DNA of 64,000 nt from Cuscuta epithymum (GCA_945859915.1 CAMAPF010000045.1:2800501-2864500), one strand, 5' to 3'. Counted from the first letter of the stretch, positions 11,741-23,589 are shown. Numbers and translations: made by a program. The notes: generated by a model from the sequence alone, not told the origin.

Positions 11741-12116
11741 AAGAGTTGTTGCAATTTTATTAAGACCAGCTCTGAGATTTTTTCTTTTAAAACATCGAAA
11801 AGGAAGACTATCTCTGATCTTATAATAGTAAGCAATGATAACAAATAGTAAACGTAATTTGAAAATTTGTTCTAAAATTTACCTAAATAGTAAATACTTG
11901 AAAATCACATTTTCATATCATTATTTTTACGTTTACAAGTTTCTTTTTGAAATACTAAGTTTACATGTTATCAACTGCTTTAATGGTCTCCAAAGTCCAA
12001 ACTAAGGAATTACTCCGTATGTATTTATGTGTATCAAATTTGGTTGTCAAATTTGGTTTGTATCCAAAACAAGCCACATTCAATCATGGCCTAAAATTTC
12101 ATTTAAAGAAAAAAAA
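11741..12116. other. Intergenic DNA downstream of OPR3
   Basis: Includes the presumed 3'UTR of the minus-strand OPR3 gene (just below 12117). No gene or clear repeat is seen. Confidence 0.4.
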
Positions 12117-15100
12117 CTACAGACGAGAAGAGATGGATTTGCTACTTCCACTTTCTTTGTCAAGGAAAGGGTAATCCGTATAACCCACAACAGGATCCTG
12201 AGTATAGAATGTTTTCCTGTCATACTTATTCAGCGGTGCATCAACCTTGAACCTCAACACCAAGTCCGGGTTTGCAATGAATAGCCTTCCATACGACACC
12301 AAGTCCGCCTCCCCGCGACTCACAGTCTCATTCCCGAGCCGTCTCGTGTATCCCCCACTGCATATGAAAGTTCCCCGATAAGCGTCCCGCAAACTACGCA
12401 TCAGTTTCTCCCCCTCCTCTTCGCTGCCCGACCTGCCCGATTCTGTCTGCCCGTAGGCCACGTAACGCGGTTGCGTTACGTGGAGGTAGGCCAGCTTGGT
12501 TCCTATGTCTATCTGTACTTGATTCAGCCGCTCGACCACAGCAAGGCCGAGGTTGAGCGGGTTCGTGTCCATTGCGTCTAAGTGATCAATTGCGGGCGAG
12601 ATTCTTACGCCTAGGCGGTCGGGGCTCACAGCATTGGCAACCGCTCGAACCACTTCGGTTATGAACTTGCAACGGTTTGTAAGGGATCCACCATACTCAT
12701 CCCCACGGTCATTGATCCCGTCTTTGAGAAACTGATCAATGAGATAGCCGTGAGCTCCGTGGATTTCAACGCCATCAAAGCCTGCACATATTATATTTTC
12801 GAAGAATAAGATGAGTTAGTTGTGGCAATAAAAGTGAGTAAAAAGTGATGCTCTAAAGAAAAGACTAGTTTTCAATGGTAAATGGAACAACATAACCTGC
12901 TTCAATGGCATTGAGAGCTGCAACACGATAAAAGTCCACAATTTGTGCAATATCCTCAGTCCCCAACACCCGTGGTTCGGGATAGATCCCATAGCTTCCG
13001 TCCGGCATAAGTATCTTCCATCTTTTAGATATTCCTCTCTTTGTGGAAGAAATAGGGGCACATCCACCAGGTTGATAAACTGACCAATTTCAGTTCAAAC
13101 TCACCACATTAGATGCAATGCTAAATCAACCAAATTACTGACTCTGCTTTGATATGCCAAGACATTCTCACCATGCCTATTGTTTTTGTCAAAGTTCCCT
13201 AAATAGGACTAAAACAGTTTGGAAATTCCAAAATAGGACTGCCATGTTTTTTGTTCCCAAAATAGGAGTAATTACTGTCAAGTTTGGAAAATAATGTCAT
13301 GTTTGAAAGCTGGTACTGCCAAAATATGACAGTAATTAGTCATATTCTGGGAATAAAAATATGGCAGTCCTATTTTTGGAATTTTCAAACCTTTTAGTCC
13401 TATTTCGGGTAATATTCTCTTTTTTTTTTGCTTAGACCTTGACTTGTGCATGGTGCACATTTGACTTGAGAGAGATAGCTAGACACACACATAAAAGTAA
13501 ATCATTGACATTTTTCTCTCATTCTTTTCACGATTTTATATAATTTTGGTGATAATGTCAACCACAATGTCAACATTTAGACATTCTTTTAGACATCGTG
13601 GAGAAAAAATTACCAAAAACATATAAGACCGTTCAATCAAATAAGGAGAGATATTTTGCTTACTAATATTTGTGTGTATACTTCTCTCATGCCATATGTG
13701 CATCGTGCACTCTGTGACAATGTGAACATATGAACATATTTTTTGTACATTTGCACATATTTTTTGTTCATAACATATGAAAAAGGGTCTTAGTGAGTTT
13801 GGGGTGTAGCTTATGTAATCGGGTTGCCCTTATTACTACATCCATGAAGTATATAGGAGTTTATTTTATTAAATTTGGTCAACTCATTCCAAAAGTATTA
13901 TCATGATGTTTGCTAATTGATTGAATATGTCTGATATGACAGAGGTTTATTTTATGTGTATTATACAATTGTTAAGGTCTAATTTAGTCTAATTAAATTA
14001 ATCCAACTAAAAACATCCTGAATTTTACTTCATATTATGATATTTTAACAGAATGTCAAAGTTTTTTGTAACGGTTAAATAAGAGAGCTTATATCAATAA
14101 AATTTTGTAAAAGCGACTGAATATATAAAAATAATAATAATATATTATTATATCGTAATGATGACCAAAGGAGCTGTAAAGAGTAGCTACCATGATGAGA
14201 TGCACGGCCAACATGCCATAGTTGACAAAAGAGAACGGCGCCCTTAGCATGGACGGCATTAACCACCTTTTTCCATGCCTCCACTTGCTCCTTTGTGAAA
14301 ATCCCAGGAACATGAGGAAACCTTAAACCAACAAAAATTGTTCACCCATAACCAACTTGGCTAAGCATGTTAAATTTAATCTTTGTGTTTTTGTTAATAA
14401 AGAGTTAATGACTACATTTATTATAGTAAAAACAAATAAATATAATAATGCAATTTATGTCTAACTTAATTATATATTAAAAAAACTAACTTAATTATAT
14501 GCAACAATTATCAAGTATCAAATACATCTATATTGTAAATAGTTCAGTAATCTTATACGAGTATTATTGTTTAAAAAAGACTAGTTGAAGTCATGTGTGA
14601 AAACATCTAAATATAAGTGGACATAATTGATCATTTTGAAACATTGTAATCATTAATAATTGTGTATAAAATTTCAAGGATTCCTAAAATAATTTTAATT
14701 TATCTGTAATTATCATTCAACAAATATCTAGAAACACTCTACGTATATATGCTCAATGGTTACACGGAATGCATATTTGATTGCCTAACCCCGTAATTAA
14801 ATTACTCCGTATTATATACGAGTATAATAATATAGTTAGTGAATGTACTCTTTCATAATTTTGGTGCAGTGTGTTTCAATATTTCCTTTAAGTAACTTGC
14901 CAATTGAATTTGATTTGAAATTTTGTGGACATCATCTCCACTTCATATAGAAACATGTTCACGAAATTTCATCAAAAAACTCCACCAATAACCACCTCAA
15001 ATCGCGGTGGCCAGACGACGGTTCCAATCAGGAAGTCGTGATCAGAAGAATGTTGTCACGTTTTCACGTTAAGCCTTGTTCTTATCTGAGTCGGAATATG

Positions 15101-15969
15101 TAGACTACTCACGTTCTCACGTCCACAGACAATTCAATTTTTTGGAGTAAAAAATAATTGTCTTTACTAAAATCACAATCAATTGTTTGTATATAGACAA
15201 ATACACTTGACGTGTAAACGGGCGTGGTAAGGAGGGGCATGCAGAAGTAGTACTTTTGAAAGTGAACGCTCCCATAGGCCCATATAGACAATAATCCAAC
15301 TAATTCCAAAACAAAGGAACATGGGCCACCCATTTTCAAACAAGATCTAAAGTATACACAACGAAAACAAAAGGAAGAAGATTATTGGAAGATGCAATAA
15401 ATTATGAGAACTCCGGTAACCATTTAAAAAATGGGGTACCGTACCGTCATTCAAATGCAAAATTCTGATTGGTCCGAACAAAGGTATGATAAATTATAGG
15501 TACCATAGAATCTACCTAAATTAAATATTCATCAGTAATTCATGGTGCATGATTAATTAAGGACAAACTAAATTTAAAGACATATTTACCCAGCAGAAGT
15601 GGGGTCAATCATGGTTCCCTCAGTGATGAGAAATCCACCGGCGGTAGCCCTCTGTGAATAGTACTCCGCCATCGCCGGCTGAGGAATTCCGTTTAGAGCT
15701 CTGCACCTTGTACATGGTGCCAATACTACTCTGCACCCACCAAAATTTATTATTACACTTGAAATAATTTATTTTTTGAAAACAATTCTGATGCCATAAA
15801 ATGCGGATAGATCTTCTATCTATACAGACTACAGTCAACGCAACCCACAATCTGGTCAACGCCACTGTCATTTGACTGACCTGTGGGAGAGGCTGAACCT
15901 TCCCATCTTGTAAGGGGAGAAGAGGCTCAGCTTTGATTCTTCTTGACCTGAATATGACATCCCAGCCAT
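12117..15969 (-). CDS. OPR3: 12-oxophytodienoate reductase 3 (OPR3), five exons, complete
   Basis: Exons (5' to 3'): 15969-15881, 15730-15590, 14321-14191, 13079-12897 and 12781-12117. All junctions are GT-AG, phases agree and the total is 1209 nt (402 codons plus stop). OPR3 is a flavin enzyme of the old yellow enzyme family. It reduces OPDA in peroxisomes on the way to jasmonic acid. Visible features are LFSPYKMGRFSLSHR at the start, VVLAPCTRCRALNG (FMN loop), CQLWHVGRASH, and EIHGAHGYLIDQF with H189, H192 and Y194 in the usual substrate/flavin and proton-donor places. AYLHVTQPRY and GYTDYPFL follow. The last three residues SRL are a peroxisomal type 1 signal and fit OPR3, not the cytosolic OPR1/2 group. 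The tail before SRL is a little longer and serine-rich. Introns 2 and 3 carry MITEs. Confidence 0.93.
13190..13414. repeat. MITE in OPR3 intron 3 (CCTAAATAGGACTAAAA ends)
   Basis: Inverted terminal segments: 'agttccctaaataggactaaaa' on the left, mirrored by 'ttttagtcctatttcgggtaat' on the right. Internal mirrored 'aaaataggactgccat' adds to the fold. The ends are shared with the larger element at 56545-57378. Confidence 0.65.
14322..15589 (-). other. OPR3 intron 2
   Basis: A 1268 bp AT-rich intron with GT at 15589-15588 and AG at 14323-14322. It contains the small repeat at 15407-15517. Short open frames inside (for example 15339-15109) show no family resemblance. Confidence 0.75.
15407..15517. 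repeat. Small MITE-like repeat (ACTCCGGTAcc...GGTACCATAGAAT)
   Basis: Shares its two ends and the middle 'tctgattggtcc' with 62278-62450: aactccggtaacc, aaaaatggggtaccgtacc and ggtaccatagaat. The two copies define a short repeat family; this one sits in OPR3 intron 2. Confidence 0.55.
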
Positions 15970-16116
15970 ATGGTTTTGAAGCAAAATCTTTTTTTTTTAG
16001 TCCAGATGATCAGAAAGAGAGCTTTATTTGAATACAAAGGTGATCTGATCTAAGAATGGAGAGAGAGATGGCGATGTTGTTCTTTGTAGCTGACTGGAGA
16101 AATCATCTCTCACTCC

Positions 16117-16123
16117 TTTATAG
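16117..16123 (-). promoter_or_regulatory. Probable TATA box of OPR3
   Basis: CTATAAA on the minus strand, about 148 nt upstream of the OPR3 start codon. This leaves a leader of about 110-120 nt, which contains a GA-rich 'ctctctctcc' stretch. Position and motif fit a plant core promoter; there is no experimental evidence. Confidence 0.5.
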
Positions 16124-16420
16124 TCAAAAGGCACGATTTGCACACAAATAGAATGTTGAAATTAAGAAATTTATAAATGGGCTGAGATATATTTGGACAA
16201 AGATGGCAAGGTCCATGCTTTTTTTCTTCAAAAAAAGATATTTATACTCACTTTTATACTCATTTTATACTCGTAGGTTTTTTTTGTTTATGAATCTGAT
16301 TCACATACAAAATATGTCTTATTTTGTCTGTAATTTGAACAGACATAATAAAACATATTGTGTCTGTGAACCGGATTCGCAGGAAAAAACAATCACAAAC
16401 ACGATGGGTATAAGAATGGG

Positions 16421-16706
16421 AGCCCGTTTGGTAGCACGAAAATAGACTGATTTAACTGATTCTGCTGATTCAAGAAAAAAATATTTTTTAAAATATATTT
16501 TATTAATAAAATGAAGAAAAAATTATATGTAAAAATAGCTAAAATAGTTATCTGTAGTAACTTCAGCCAATACAGCCAGAAAAGTAACTTCAATCTTACG
16601 TTTTCTACTTATTATACAATTCAGCGCGCGAAAGCAAAAATTACGTGTTTGGTGAAAAAGTTGACTGATAAGTCTGATAAGCCGGGAAAAAAAAAACGAC
16701 CACCCG
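16421..16706 (-). mobile_element. Tourist-like MITE, copy 2 (inverted)
   Basis: Begins AGCCCGTTTGGTAGCACGAAAA and contains the reversed family block 'acttcagccaatacagccag' and 'gataagccggg'. The right end is eroded into an A-run. Confidence 0.65.
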
Positions 16707-16866
16707 GTAGAACAAGAATAGTTGTTCTTTTTTTCACCGGTACATCCCTTTTTTTATTGCAAATCACCGGTACATCCCTTATTCCCTCCTACTTCTTCTT
16801 TAGGACTCCGTACTTTGTTGCGGGTTTGGTTAAATTAATCATTGACCAAATCTCTTATGATTTCTG

Positions 16867-17622
16867 AATTCAAATCTATGAAGCACGGATACTTCCCTAC
16901 GGTAGCATATCGGCGTATCGGATACGTTCACGTATCCGATACTCTAGGATACCCGTACCGTACGTTCCTGGGTCGTATCTGCAATTTCTAAAAGTTTCCA
17001 TTTTTTTTTTTGTAATTTTTTGAAAGTTTCCGATACTCGTATCCTGACGGATACTCGTATCAACCATTTTTTAAAAAAAAAAATCCCAAAATATACTTAA
17101 TAAAATTCTAAAAAAAAATGAAAATCTAAAACTACATTTTACTTGGTAATCAAATAATGGGCCTATATGGCTATATCCGAATTAAGTCATTAACTCATAC
17201 TTCGAAGTGGGTACTTGCACTTTTAATTTCAAGATTGTAGTTGTTTGACTTATTTCTCATTTTAAATTAATGACTCATTAACTACATTTATATTTCGAAA
17301 TACACTAGTGTATATGAGAAATATTATGAATTTATTACTAAGTATCTTGAAAAAGGAAAATGCTTCAATGCAATGAATGGGTAGACATCATAGGATATTA
17401 TATGTGTGTGTGTGTGTATATATATATATTCAAAAACAAAATATTTATAAATAGACCCCTATAACTTTTAATATTTGTAAATACACCCCCATAACTTTTA
17501 ATATTTATAAATATGGCCCCGTATCCGTATCCTACTATTTTTTGTTTTGACGTATTCCCGTACCCGTTTCCGCGTTTCCGCGTTTCCGCGTACCGGTATC
17601 GGTGCTACATAGATTCAAATAG
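16867..17622. mobile_element. hAT-like non-autonomous element with GTATCCGTATCC subterminal repeats
   Basis: The ends mirror each other: 'aatctatgaagcacggatac' on the left against the inverse of 'ggtatcggtgctacatagatt' on the right. Subterminal DNA is packed with variants of CGTATCCG. The interior holds a (TG)n(TA)n microsatellite (17403-17430) and three units of a 32 bp repeat 'cctataacttttaatatttNtaaata' (about 17440-17520). No transposase is seen. Confidence 0.55.
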
Positions 17623-18750
17623 AAAGTTGGTGAATAATTGAATATCTTGAGTTATGATGCATATAGCTTATTAGTAAATAAAACAATTATTAAAACATTA
17701 GAACGTAAAAATGCAAAATTAACATTAGAGCTGAGATTTTGAAACCAAGAATCGGAGAATCGAACCAGACTGAACCCGCGGTGTGACCCGATTCAATTCG
17801 ATTCTAACATTTATTAGTTACTTGTAATTGTCGCTTTCTTATTTCTTATTAACGGTTCAGTCCCCGGTTCCAGAAAATTATGTACTTGGAAACGTTAAAG
17901 AACCATTATATATAATAACTTAATATTTTATATATTTCTTATTACTTGAGGGTATATATTTTAATGTATGTTTTACTTATTTATTTGTATATTACACTGA
18001 ATATTTTAGTTTTGTTAAGTATTCAACATTATTATTTATTTTAAGGGATACTCTAAGGCTCTTAGGCCTCTTATTACATGCCTAGATGGTTGGGATTGAG
18101 TGCTTTGGATGAATGAACTTTTTTACTGGCTAATTACGTTGCTGATTTAAGATCATAATTATTAAGTGTAGTTAATATTTTTTCTTTTTATTTACTACAA
18201 ATTTCAGTTTGGTATTTGTTCCCAAAAGCTAGACTTTCACCCATTTTAAAAAAAACTTTGTATTTGCACCCCAACCCCTTATGAAAAGACAAAAATGTCC
18301 CTCCATTAACAACTTTGTTGGCCTTCAACATATTCCTGATCGAGGGGCATTTTGGTCATTTCATGCGGGGTTCATTTGCAAATACAAAAAATTTAAAAAA
18401 CATGGTGCAAATTCTAATTCGAACAATAAAATGGATGCAAATTCAAATTATTCCATTTAGAAATTATAAGGCACGATGACAATTGATCGTAAAAAGTCAT
18501 CGTAATAGACATCATAATTATCACTAAATAATACTCCGTATGAAATACAAAATTATTAAATGATACTAATTTTTTTGAAAAGTCATATATGAAAAAATGT
18601 TTATTTGGTGATCATAAATCAATTAATATACCTTTAACAATTACCATATTCATACTTCTAATACAAATTTATATCATGTTCTAATTTTATACAATAAGTA
18701 CGTGCATTCGCATTACTCATAAAATGAATTACTTTTAGAAATGAAGTAGT
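17623..18750. other. Intergenic DNA with repeat fragments
   Basis: 17730-17890 holds another 'cggttcagtccccggttcc' block like the hAT subterminal tracts. 18200-18450 has loosely mirrored 'gtatttgcaccccaa...tttgcaaatac' arms. No gene. Confidence 0.35.
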
Positions 18751-18863
18751 GTCTGTTTGGTAATACTGGAATTCGTTGAATCAGCTGAAATTAGTGAAAT
18801 ACTAATGACTAAAACGGTTGAATTGATTGAATCTATTGAATTATGAAAAAAAATTAAAATATA
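18751..18863 (+). repeat. Fragment related to the Tourist-like MITE family
   Basis: 'gtctgtttggtaatactgg...gttgaatcagctgaaat' matches the family's left end and early interior, then stops directly in front of copy 3. Confidence 0.45.
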
Positions 18864-19182
18864 GAGGCCGTTTGGCAACACTATTTTTCGGCTTATCGGC
18901 CAACTTTTTCACCAAACACGTAACTTTTTCAGAATTGTGTAATAAGCAGAAAAAGTAAGGTTTGAATTACTTTTCTGGCTGTATTGGCTGAAGTTACTGT
19001 AGATGACCATTTTAGCTATTTTTTTTATATATATTTTCTTTATTTTATTAATAAATATATTTTAAAAACATTTTTTTTCTTAAATCAGCAGAATAAACCA
19101 ATGCAGCCATTTCAGCCACAACTTCATAAATTTCAGCATAATCAGCCAAATCAGCTGATTTTCGTGCTACCAAACGGGCTCA
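18864..19182 (+). mobile_element. Tourist-like MITE, copy 3
   Basis: Left end GAGGCCGTTTGGCAACACTA, interior 'tggctgtattggctgaagtt', AT-rich centre, right end TGCTACCAAACGGGCTC. Same family and orientation as 11211-11546. Confidence 0.75.
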
Positions 19183-19298
19183 TATTTTTTCAATAAACTA
19201 AAGAAGAAATAATATGCCAAAGAAATGACATTGTCATCTTTAGGAAATTCAGTCAAATCTCATAGAATAATAACTTTATCTTTATTTTGATTATAATA

Positions 19299-19537
19299 CT
19301 CCCTCCGATTCAAAAACAAGTTCCACCTTTCCTTTTCGAGCAGTTCCAAAATTAAGTTCCACTTTCAAACCTTTCCTTATTTGGCATATTATCTACATCA
19401 AAACAGTTCCAAACAGTGTCAAACAGTGCCAAACAGTGTCCAAACAGTGTCAAACAGTGCACTCTACAGTAAAGTCAAATTTCTTTTCTTAATATGTGTG
19501 AAGTCAAATGTGGAACTTGTTTTTGAATCGGATGGAG
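19299..19537. mobile_element. Stowaway-like MITE with long TIRs
   Basis: CTCCCTCCGATTCAAAAACA at the left is mirrored by TGTTTTTGAATCGGATGGAG at the right, with TA on both sides. The interior has four tandem 10-11 bp repeats of 'aaacagtgtc' (about 19410-19460). Part of the same interior recurs near 24470-24510. Confidence 0.8.
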
Positions 19538-19726
19538 TATTATTTAGTGCACCAAGTCAAAAGTTGTGAATTTAAAAAAAAAATACACAATTTGTGAGTT
19601 GGTAAGATTGATAAGTGGAAGACATAAATTACTAAACTGGCTGCTAAATCCATTCGTCATTCGTGTGCAACGCACAGGTTAGTTGCACTCTTTTTTTTAT
19701 CAAAACAAATTTAGCAATGAGAAGTA

Positions 19727-19893
19727 CTACCTCCGTCCCACTAAGATTGGTACGAGAGAAGGTGACACAATTAGTAAGAAAAGTAGTTTTGTGTAGTTGA
19801 TATTAAATTGATAAAGTAAGAATAAAATTAGAATGAATTAGAGCCACATAATCTTTACGAAATATGATATGAGACAATCTTAGTGGGACTTCC
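19727..19893. mobile_element. Stowaway-like MITE
   Basis: CTACCTCCGTCCCACTAAGATTG at the left is mirrored by CAATCTTAGTGGGACTTCC at the right. A half copy of the same type ends near 40490 ('ataatcttagcgggacagag'). Confidence 0.7.
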
Positions 19894-20159
19894 TGAAAAA
19901 GTAAAATGGTACAATTTTGTAAAAATTGTAAAAATGTTCAACACTTCAACACCGCCTCCCAGCACCCTAGTGGGCTGCAGTTGTCCGCTACAATATGATG
20001 CAGTGTAAAAACCCCAAAACACCCTGAATTTGAATGCCGCCCTAAATGGACCTTAAAAGTCCATATCCAATACGGTCTCTTCTTTGTTGACAATGCGTTA
20101 CAAGTTCTAACTCTAGACTTAACTTCCCATTAAGAAAACAAATCCGCAGTCCATTATAC

Positions 20160-21264
20160 TATTGGGTCCAAGCCCAATTCCTCTCTCTCCCATCGCGAAG
20201 CCTCTCTCATCGCCACCGGCGGCAACCCTAGATCCGGCTCCTCTCCACGGCTGGAAATCGGTGGCCGGAATCAAGTTTCGACAAAACGGAGACGTGCGGG
20301 TTGTCCTCTGTGCTTTTTCTGGAAAGATCGAATTTTTTGGTCCCGTTTTCTTCGAAAATCTGGTTGTTTGTTTGGGCAGGTTTGAAAATCCCGAATCCTC
20401 ATTCTGGCTTTCCTCGTTTATTACTTGGTTTTGTTTTTCTTATATAAGTGCGATTAGTTTGTGTTTTATCGGTTTCTTTGCTTTTGATAACCGATTTAGA
20501 AGATTCTATGTTTCCGATGTATGTCCGGGAATACCCAACTTTCTTGACTCGTATAACTGTTTACTTTGCTCCGTCATTTATTTCCTTGATTTGATTGTTT
20601 CCAAAATCTAGAATTTTCGTGTTCGTGAAATTGTGAAGCGTGCTTTTTCAGCCCACGCCTTATGAATTATCAGATCTGATAATTTCTGAGAGTGCATAGT
20701 CGTTGATTCGTTATTTATCGGTGGTCCATTACAAATTTTCCTTAATAAGGCTTTGATCACTTCAAGCTCATGTTAGATACAGTATTTGATATATCACAGT
20801 GCTAATTAACAAAGTGGTGTTTGCGCTAGTGTTGTTGCTACTCTCCCAACTAAGAGTTAACAATTCCACTGGTTGGATGAAGGTTGCATGATATCAGCAA
20901 TGTTAATATTTCAATTTGCCCGTGAGTAGTAAATTCTGTTAGACTTTAAAGTAATGTTTTTTACTTTAATGTTTACTTTTTGCTCTCATCCTTGATTATG
21001 TTATTTATTTGTTCATTCAGTGTATCCATTTGTAGTTTCATCTTAGACTTGATGGTGCTACCATATCAATTTAATAAAATACTTATACTTTTTTGTGACT
21101 GTGTACTTTAATCTATTCTAACTGGAGGTTTTCTTTCTGATCTACTAGTAGTTAGTGCTTCTTCGATTAGTTGTTTCTCTTTGAGCGTCATTCGTCTCTC
21201 ATATATGGTTTCACATATCATTCCTTTTGTGTTTTTTGAAGGTTAATATTCTGGCAAAGAAAAG
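20160..21264 (+). other. 5'UTR exon, 5'UTR intron and leader of the DAYSLEEPER-like gene
   Basis: GC-richer exon-like DNA at 20160-20379 ends at a plausible donor (GGGCAG/GTTTGA). About 860 bp of T-rich intron follows, ending in a good acceptor (ttttttgaag) at 21240. The next exon starts 24 nt before the ATG. The open frame inside 20162-20611 reads across this donor and resembles no protein, so I treat it as leader. Confidence 0.5.
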
Positions 21265-23385
21265 ATGACTTCCCCCCCGACACCCATCGAGAACAACACC
21301 GAGCTTGTTGTAGTTCACAATGAAATGGTGATGGCTGATCACGAGATATTACCTGATGCAATGATGCTTAACAATGAGATAGTCCCGATGGAGATGCAAG
21401 ACAACACTTTGGAAACACCCAAAATGCCCCCCAAGAAAGTCCGGAAAAAGAAGTCAATGGTTTGGGAGTTCTTTACCATTGAATCTGTTGGTGATGGCTG
21501 CAGAAGGGCGTGCTGCAAACAATGCAAGCAGTCATTTGCTTACAGCCAAGGTTGCAAAGTGGCAGGGACCAGCCACCTCAAACGCCACATCGCCAAAGGC
21601 ACCTGTGCTGCAGTCCTTCGTAACCAACAACTGCTGAACAACAACAATAACAACTTGTTGTTTAGTGCGCCGGCTAAGATGAGAGGGTACCGAGGTGGGA
21701 ATGCCGCCTCGGGCCTGCCAAAGAAGCGTTATCGTACTGCCACCACGCCTTTCATCACGTTTGACTTGGACCGCTGTCGCCAAGAGATCTCCCGGATGAC
21801 CATCATGCACGACTACCCACTCCACATGGTTGAGCATCCGGGGTTCATTGCCTTCGTTCAGACTCTCCAACCACGGTTCGATATGCTCAGCTTCAACACC
21901 GTTCAAGGAGACTGCCTGGCGACTTACCTCAGAGAAAAACAAGCTGTTCAGAGGATGATTGAAGGTATGCCGGGGAGGATATGCCTCACCCTGGATGTGT
22001 GGTCTTCGCACCTCAGGGTTGGCTATGTTTTCATAAGCGGGCAGTTCATTGATTCGGAATGGAAGGTTCACAGGAAAGTTCTTAATGTTGTCAGGGAACC
22101 TTTTCCAGATTCCGACACGGCATTCAGCCACGCCATCGCTGTCTGCCTCTCAGATTGGGGTATAGAGGGTAAACTGTTTTCTGTCACAATCAATCAACCT
22201 CTGCCCAATCAGGCGGTGGATAACCTCCGGGCATTACTATCCGTCAAGAACCCGGTCATTCTCGGCGGTCAACTTTTGGTTGGGAATTGTCTTGCTCATA
22301 CATTAAGCAGTATTGCGGTGGACGCGTTGAGTTTTGCTCAAGATTCCGTGAAGAAAGTGAGAGACAGCGTGAAGTATGTTAAGACTTCGGAATCAAATGA
22401 GGAAAAGTTTCTAGAACTAAAGCAGCATCTTCAGGTTCCCAGCGCGAAGAACCTGTCACTAGATGACCAAACACGGTGGAACACAACGTTCGAGATGTTA
22501 GCAGTTGCACTTGAATTGAAGGAAGTCTTTTCTTGTTTGGACACTTCCGTCCTGGATTACTCTGGTGGCCCTACGACAGAAGACTGGAAAAGGATTGAGA
22601 CGCTGCATAATTACCTCAAGATCCTCTTTGACACTTCAAATCTCCTGAGTGGGCCGACAACTCCGACGACAAATGCTTTCTTCCATGAGGTTTGGAAGAT
22701 CCAGTTGGAGCTCGCGCGGGCAGCGGTTAGCAAGGACCCGTTTGTCAGCGGGCTAACCAAGCTGATGCAAGAAAGGTTCAATAAGTACTGGAATAGCTGT
22801 TGTTTGATATTGTCGATCGCAGTTATTGTAGACCCACGTTTCAAGATGAAGCTCGTTGAGTTCAGCTTCTCCAAGATCTATGGTGAGGATGCCACATCAT
22901 ACGTGAAGGTCGTTGATGATGGGATCCACGAGCTGTTTCAAGACTATGTGGATCCAAATGGTGGCGGGACTCGAGATGGTCACGATATCTCTAATAACAA
23001 TAATAATAAATCAGGGCTCACCGAATTTGATGCCTTCATAATGGAGACGACGAGCCAGCTGGCAAAATCTGAGCTGGACCAGTACTTGGAGGAGTCTTTG
23101 TTACCCAGGGTGCACGAGTTTGATGTGGTTGGGTGGTGGAAACTCAACAGGATGAAGTATCCGACACTCTCAAAGATGGCCCGTGATATATTAACTGTTC
23201 CGGTGTCGACAGTGACGGGAGAGTCGGTGTTCAGCACTGTGGGGCCCAAAGAGATGGATCGTTACCGGTGCTCGTTGCGGCCTGAGACGGTGGAGGCACT
23301 CGTGTGTGCCAAGGACTGGCAGCAGAATGAATCTGCAAGCAACAGCATTACTGTATCGCCAATAAAAATGGAAGTCCCGATTTAG
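21265..23385 (+). CDS. DAYSLEEPER/RICESLEEPER-like domesticated hAT protein, BED zinc finger
   Basis: An intact 706-codon single coding exon. The N-terminus is acidic. A BED zinc finger spans about residues 66-115 (C84, C87, H104/H108, C114). A hAT transposase-like core follows, with CLTLDVWSS (D244), QTRWNTTFEML and VDPRFK. The hATC dimerisation region lies at about 615-690 (YPTLSKMARDILTVPVSTVTGESVFST). Where active hAT enzymes have an Asp in DNAxxN, this protein has N310 (SVTINQPLPN), so it probably cannot transpose. It has a spliced 5'UTR and no recognisable terminal repeats around it. Arabidopsis DAYSLEEPER is a DNA-binding nuclear protein needed for normal development. The best reading is a domesticated host gene of that clade. 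An asparagine tract (about residues 125-130 and 575-580) is a minor oddity. Confidence 0.88.
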   Translation: MTSPPTPIENNTELVVVHNEMVMADHEILPDAMMLNNEIVPMEMQDNTLETPKMPPKKVRKKKSMVWEFFTIESVGDGCRRACCKQCKQSFAYSQGCKVAGTSHLKRHIAKGTCAAVLRNQQLLNNNNNNLLFSAPAKMRGYRGGNAASGLPKKRYRTATTPFITFDLDRCRQEISRMTIMHDYPLHMVEHPGFIAFVQTLQPRFDMLSFNTVQGDCLATYLREKQAVQRMIEGMPGRICLTLDVWSSHLRVGYVFISGQFIDSEWKVHRKVLNVVREPFPDSDTAFSHAIAVCLSDWGIEGKLFSVTINQPLPNQAVDNLRALLSVKNPVILGGQLLVGNCLAHTLSSIAVDALSFAQDSVKKVRDSVKYVKTSESNEEKFLELKQHLQVPSAKNLSLDDQTRWNTTFEMLAVALELKEVFSCLDTSVLDYSGGPTTEDWKRIETLHNYLKILFDTSNLLSGPTTPTTNAFFHEVWKIQLELARAAVSKDPFVSGLTKLMQERFNKYWNSCCLILSIAVIVDPRFKMKLVEFSFSKIYGEDATSYVKVVDDGIHELFQDYVDPNGGGTRDGHDISNNNNNKSGLTEFDAFIMETTSQLAKSELDQYLEESLLPRVHEFDVVGWWKLNRMKYPTLSKMARDILTVPVSTVTGESVFSTVGPKEMDRYRCSLRPETVEALVCAKDWQQNESASNSITVSPIKMEVPI

Positions 23386-23589
23386 TTTCTCTCAATGTTT
23401 CTTTTTCTATAGTAGTCCTTGTAGGAAGTGGTTTTAGCCTTTAGGTGCATAGTGGCAAGTGAATTTGTTAATCTAGAAACTGATTTTACCGTATAAGCCT
23501 TTTTCTTGTTATCATAGAAGTTGTTGAATACTTCCTCTGGAGATTTGTTTGGCAATTTACACTCTCCCCCGTGCTATTTATCAGAAATT
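23386..23589 (+). other. 3'UTR of the DAYSLEEPER-like gene
   Basis: T-rich non-coding DNA directly after the stop. No clear polyadenylation signal can be singled out. Confidence 0.4.

Noticed and set aside
20162..20611. 149-codon frame upstream of the DAYSLEEPER-like gene
   Set aside because: It reads through a good splice donor into intron-like DNA and resembles no protein. Better explained as 5'UTR exon plus intron.
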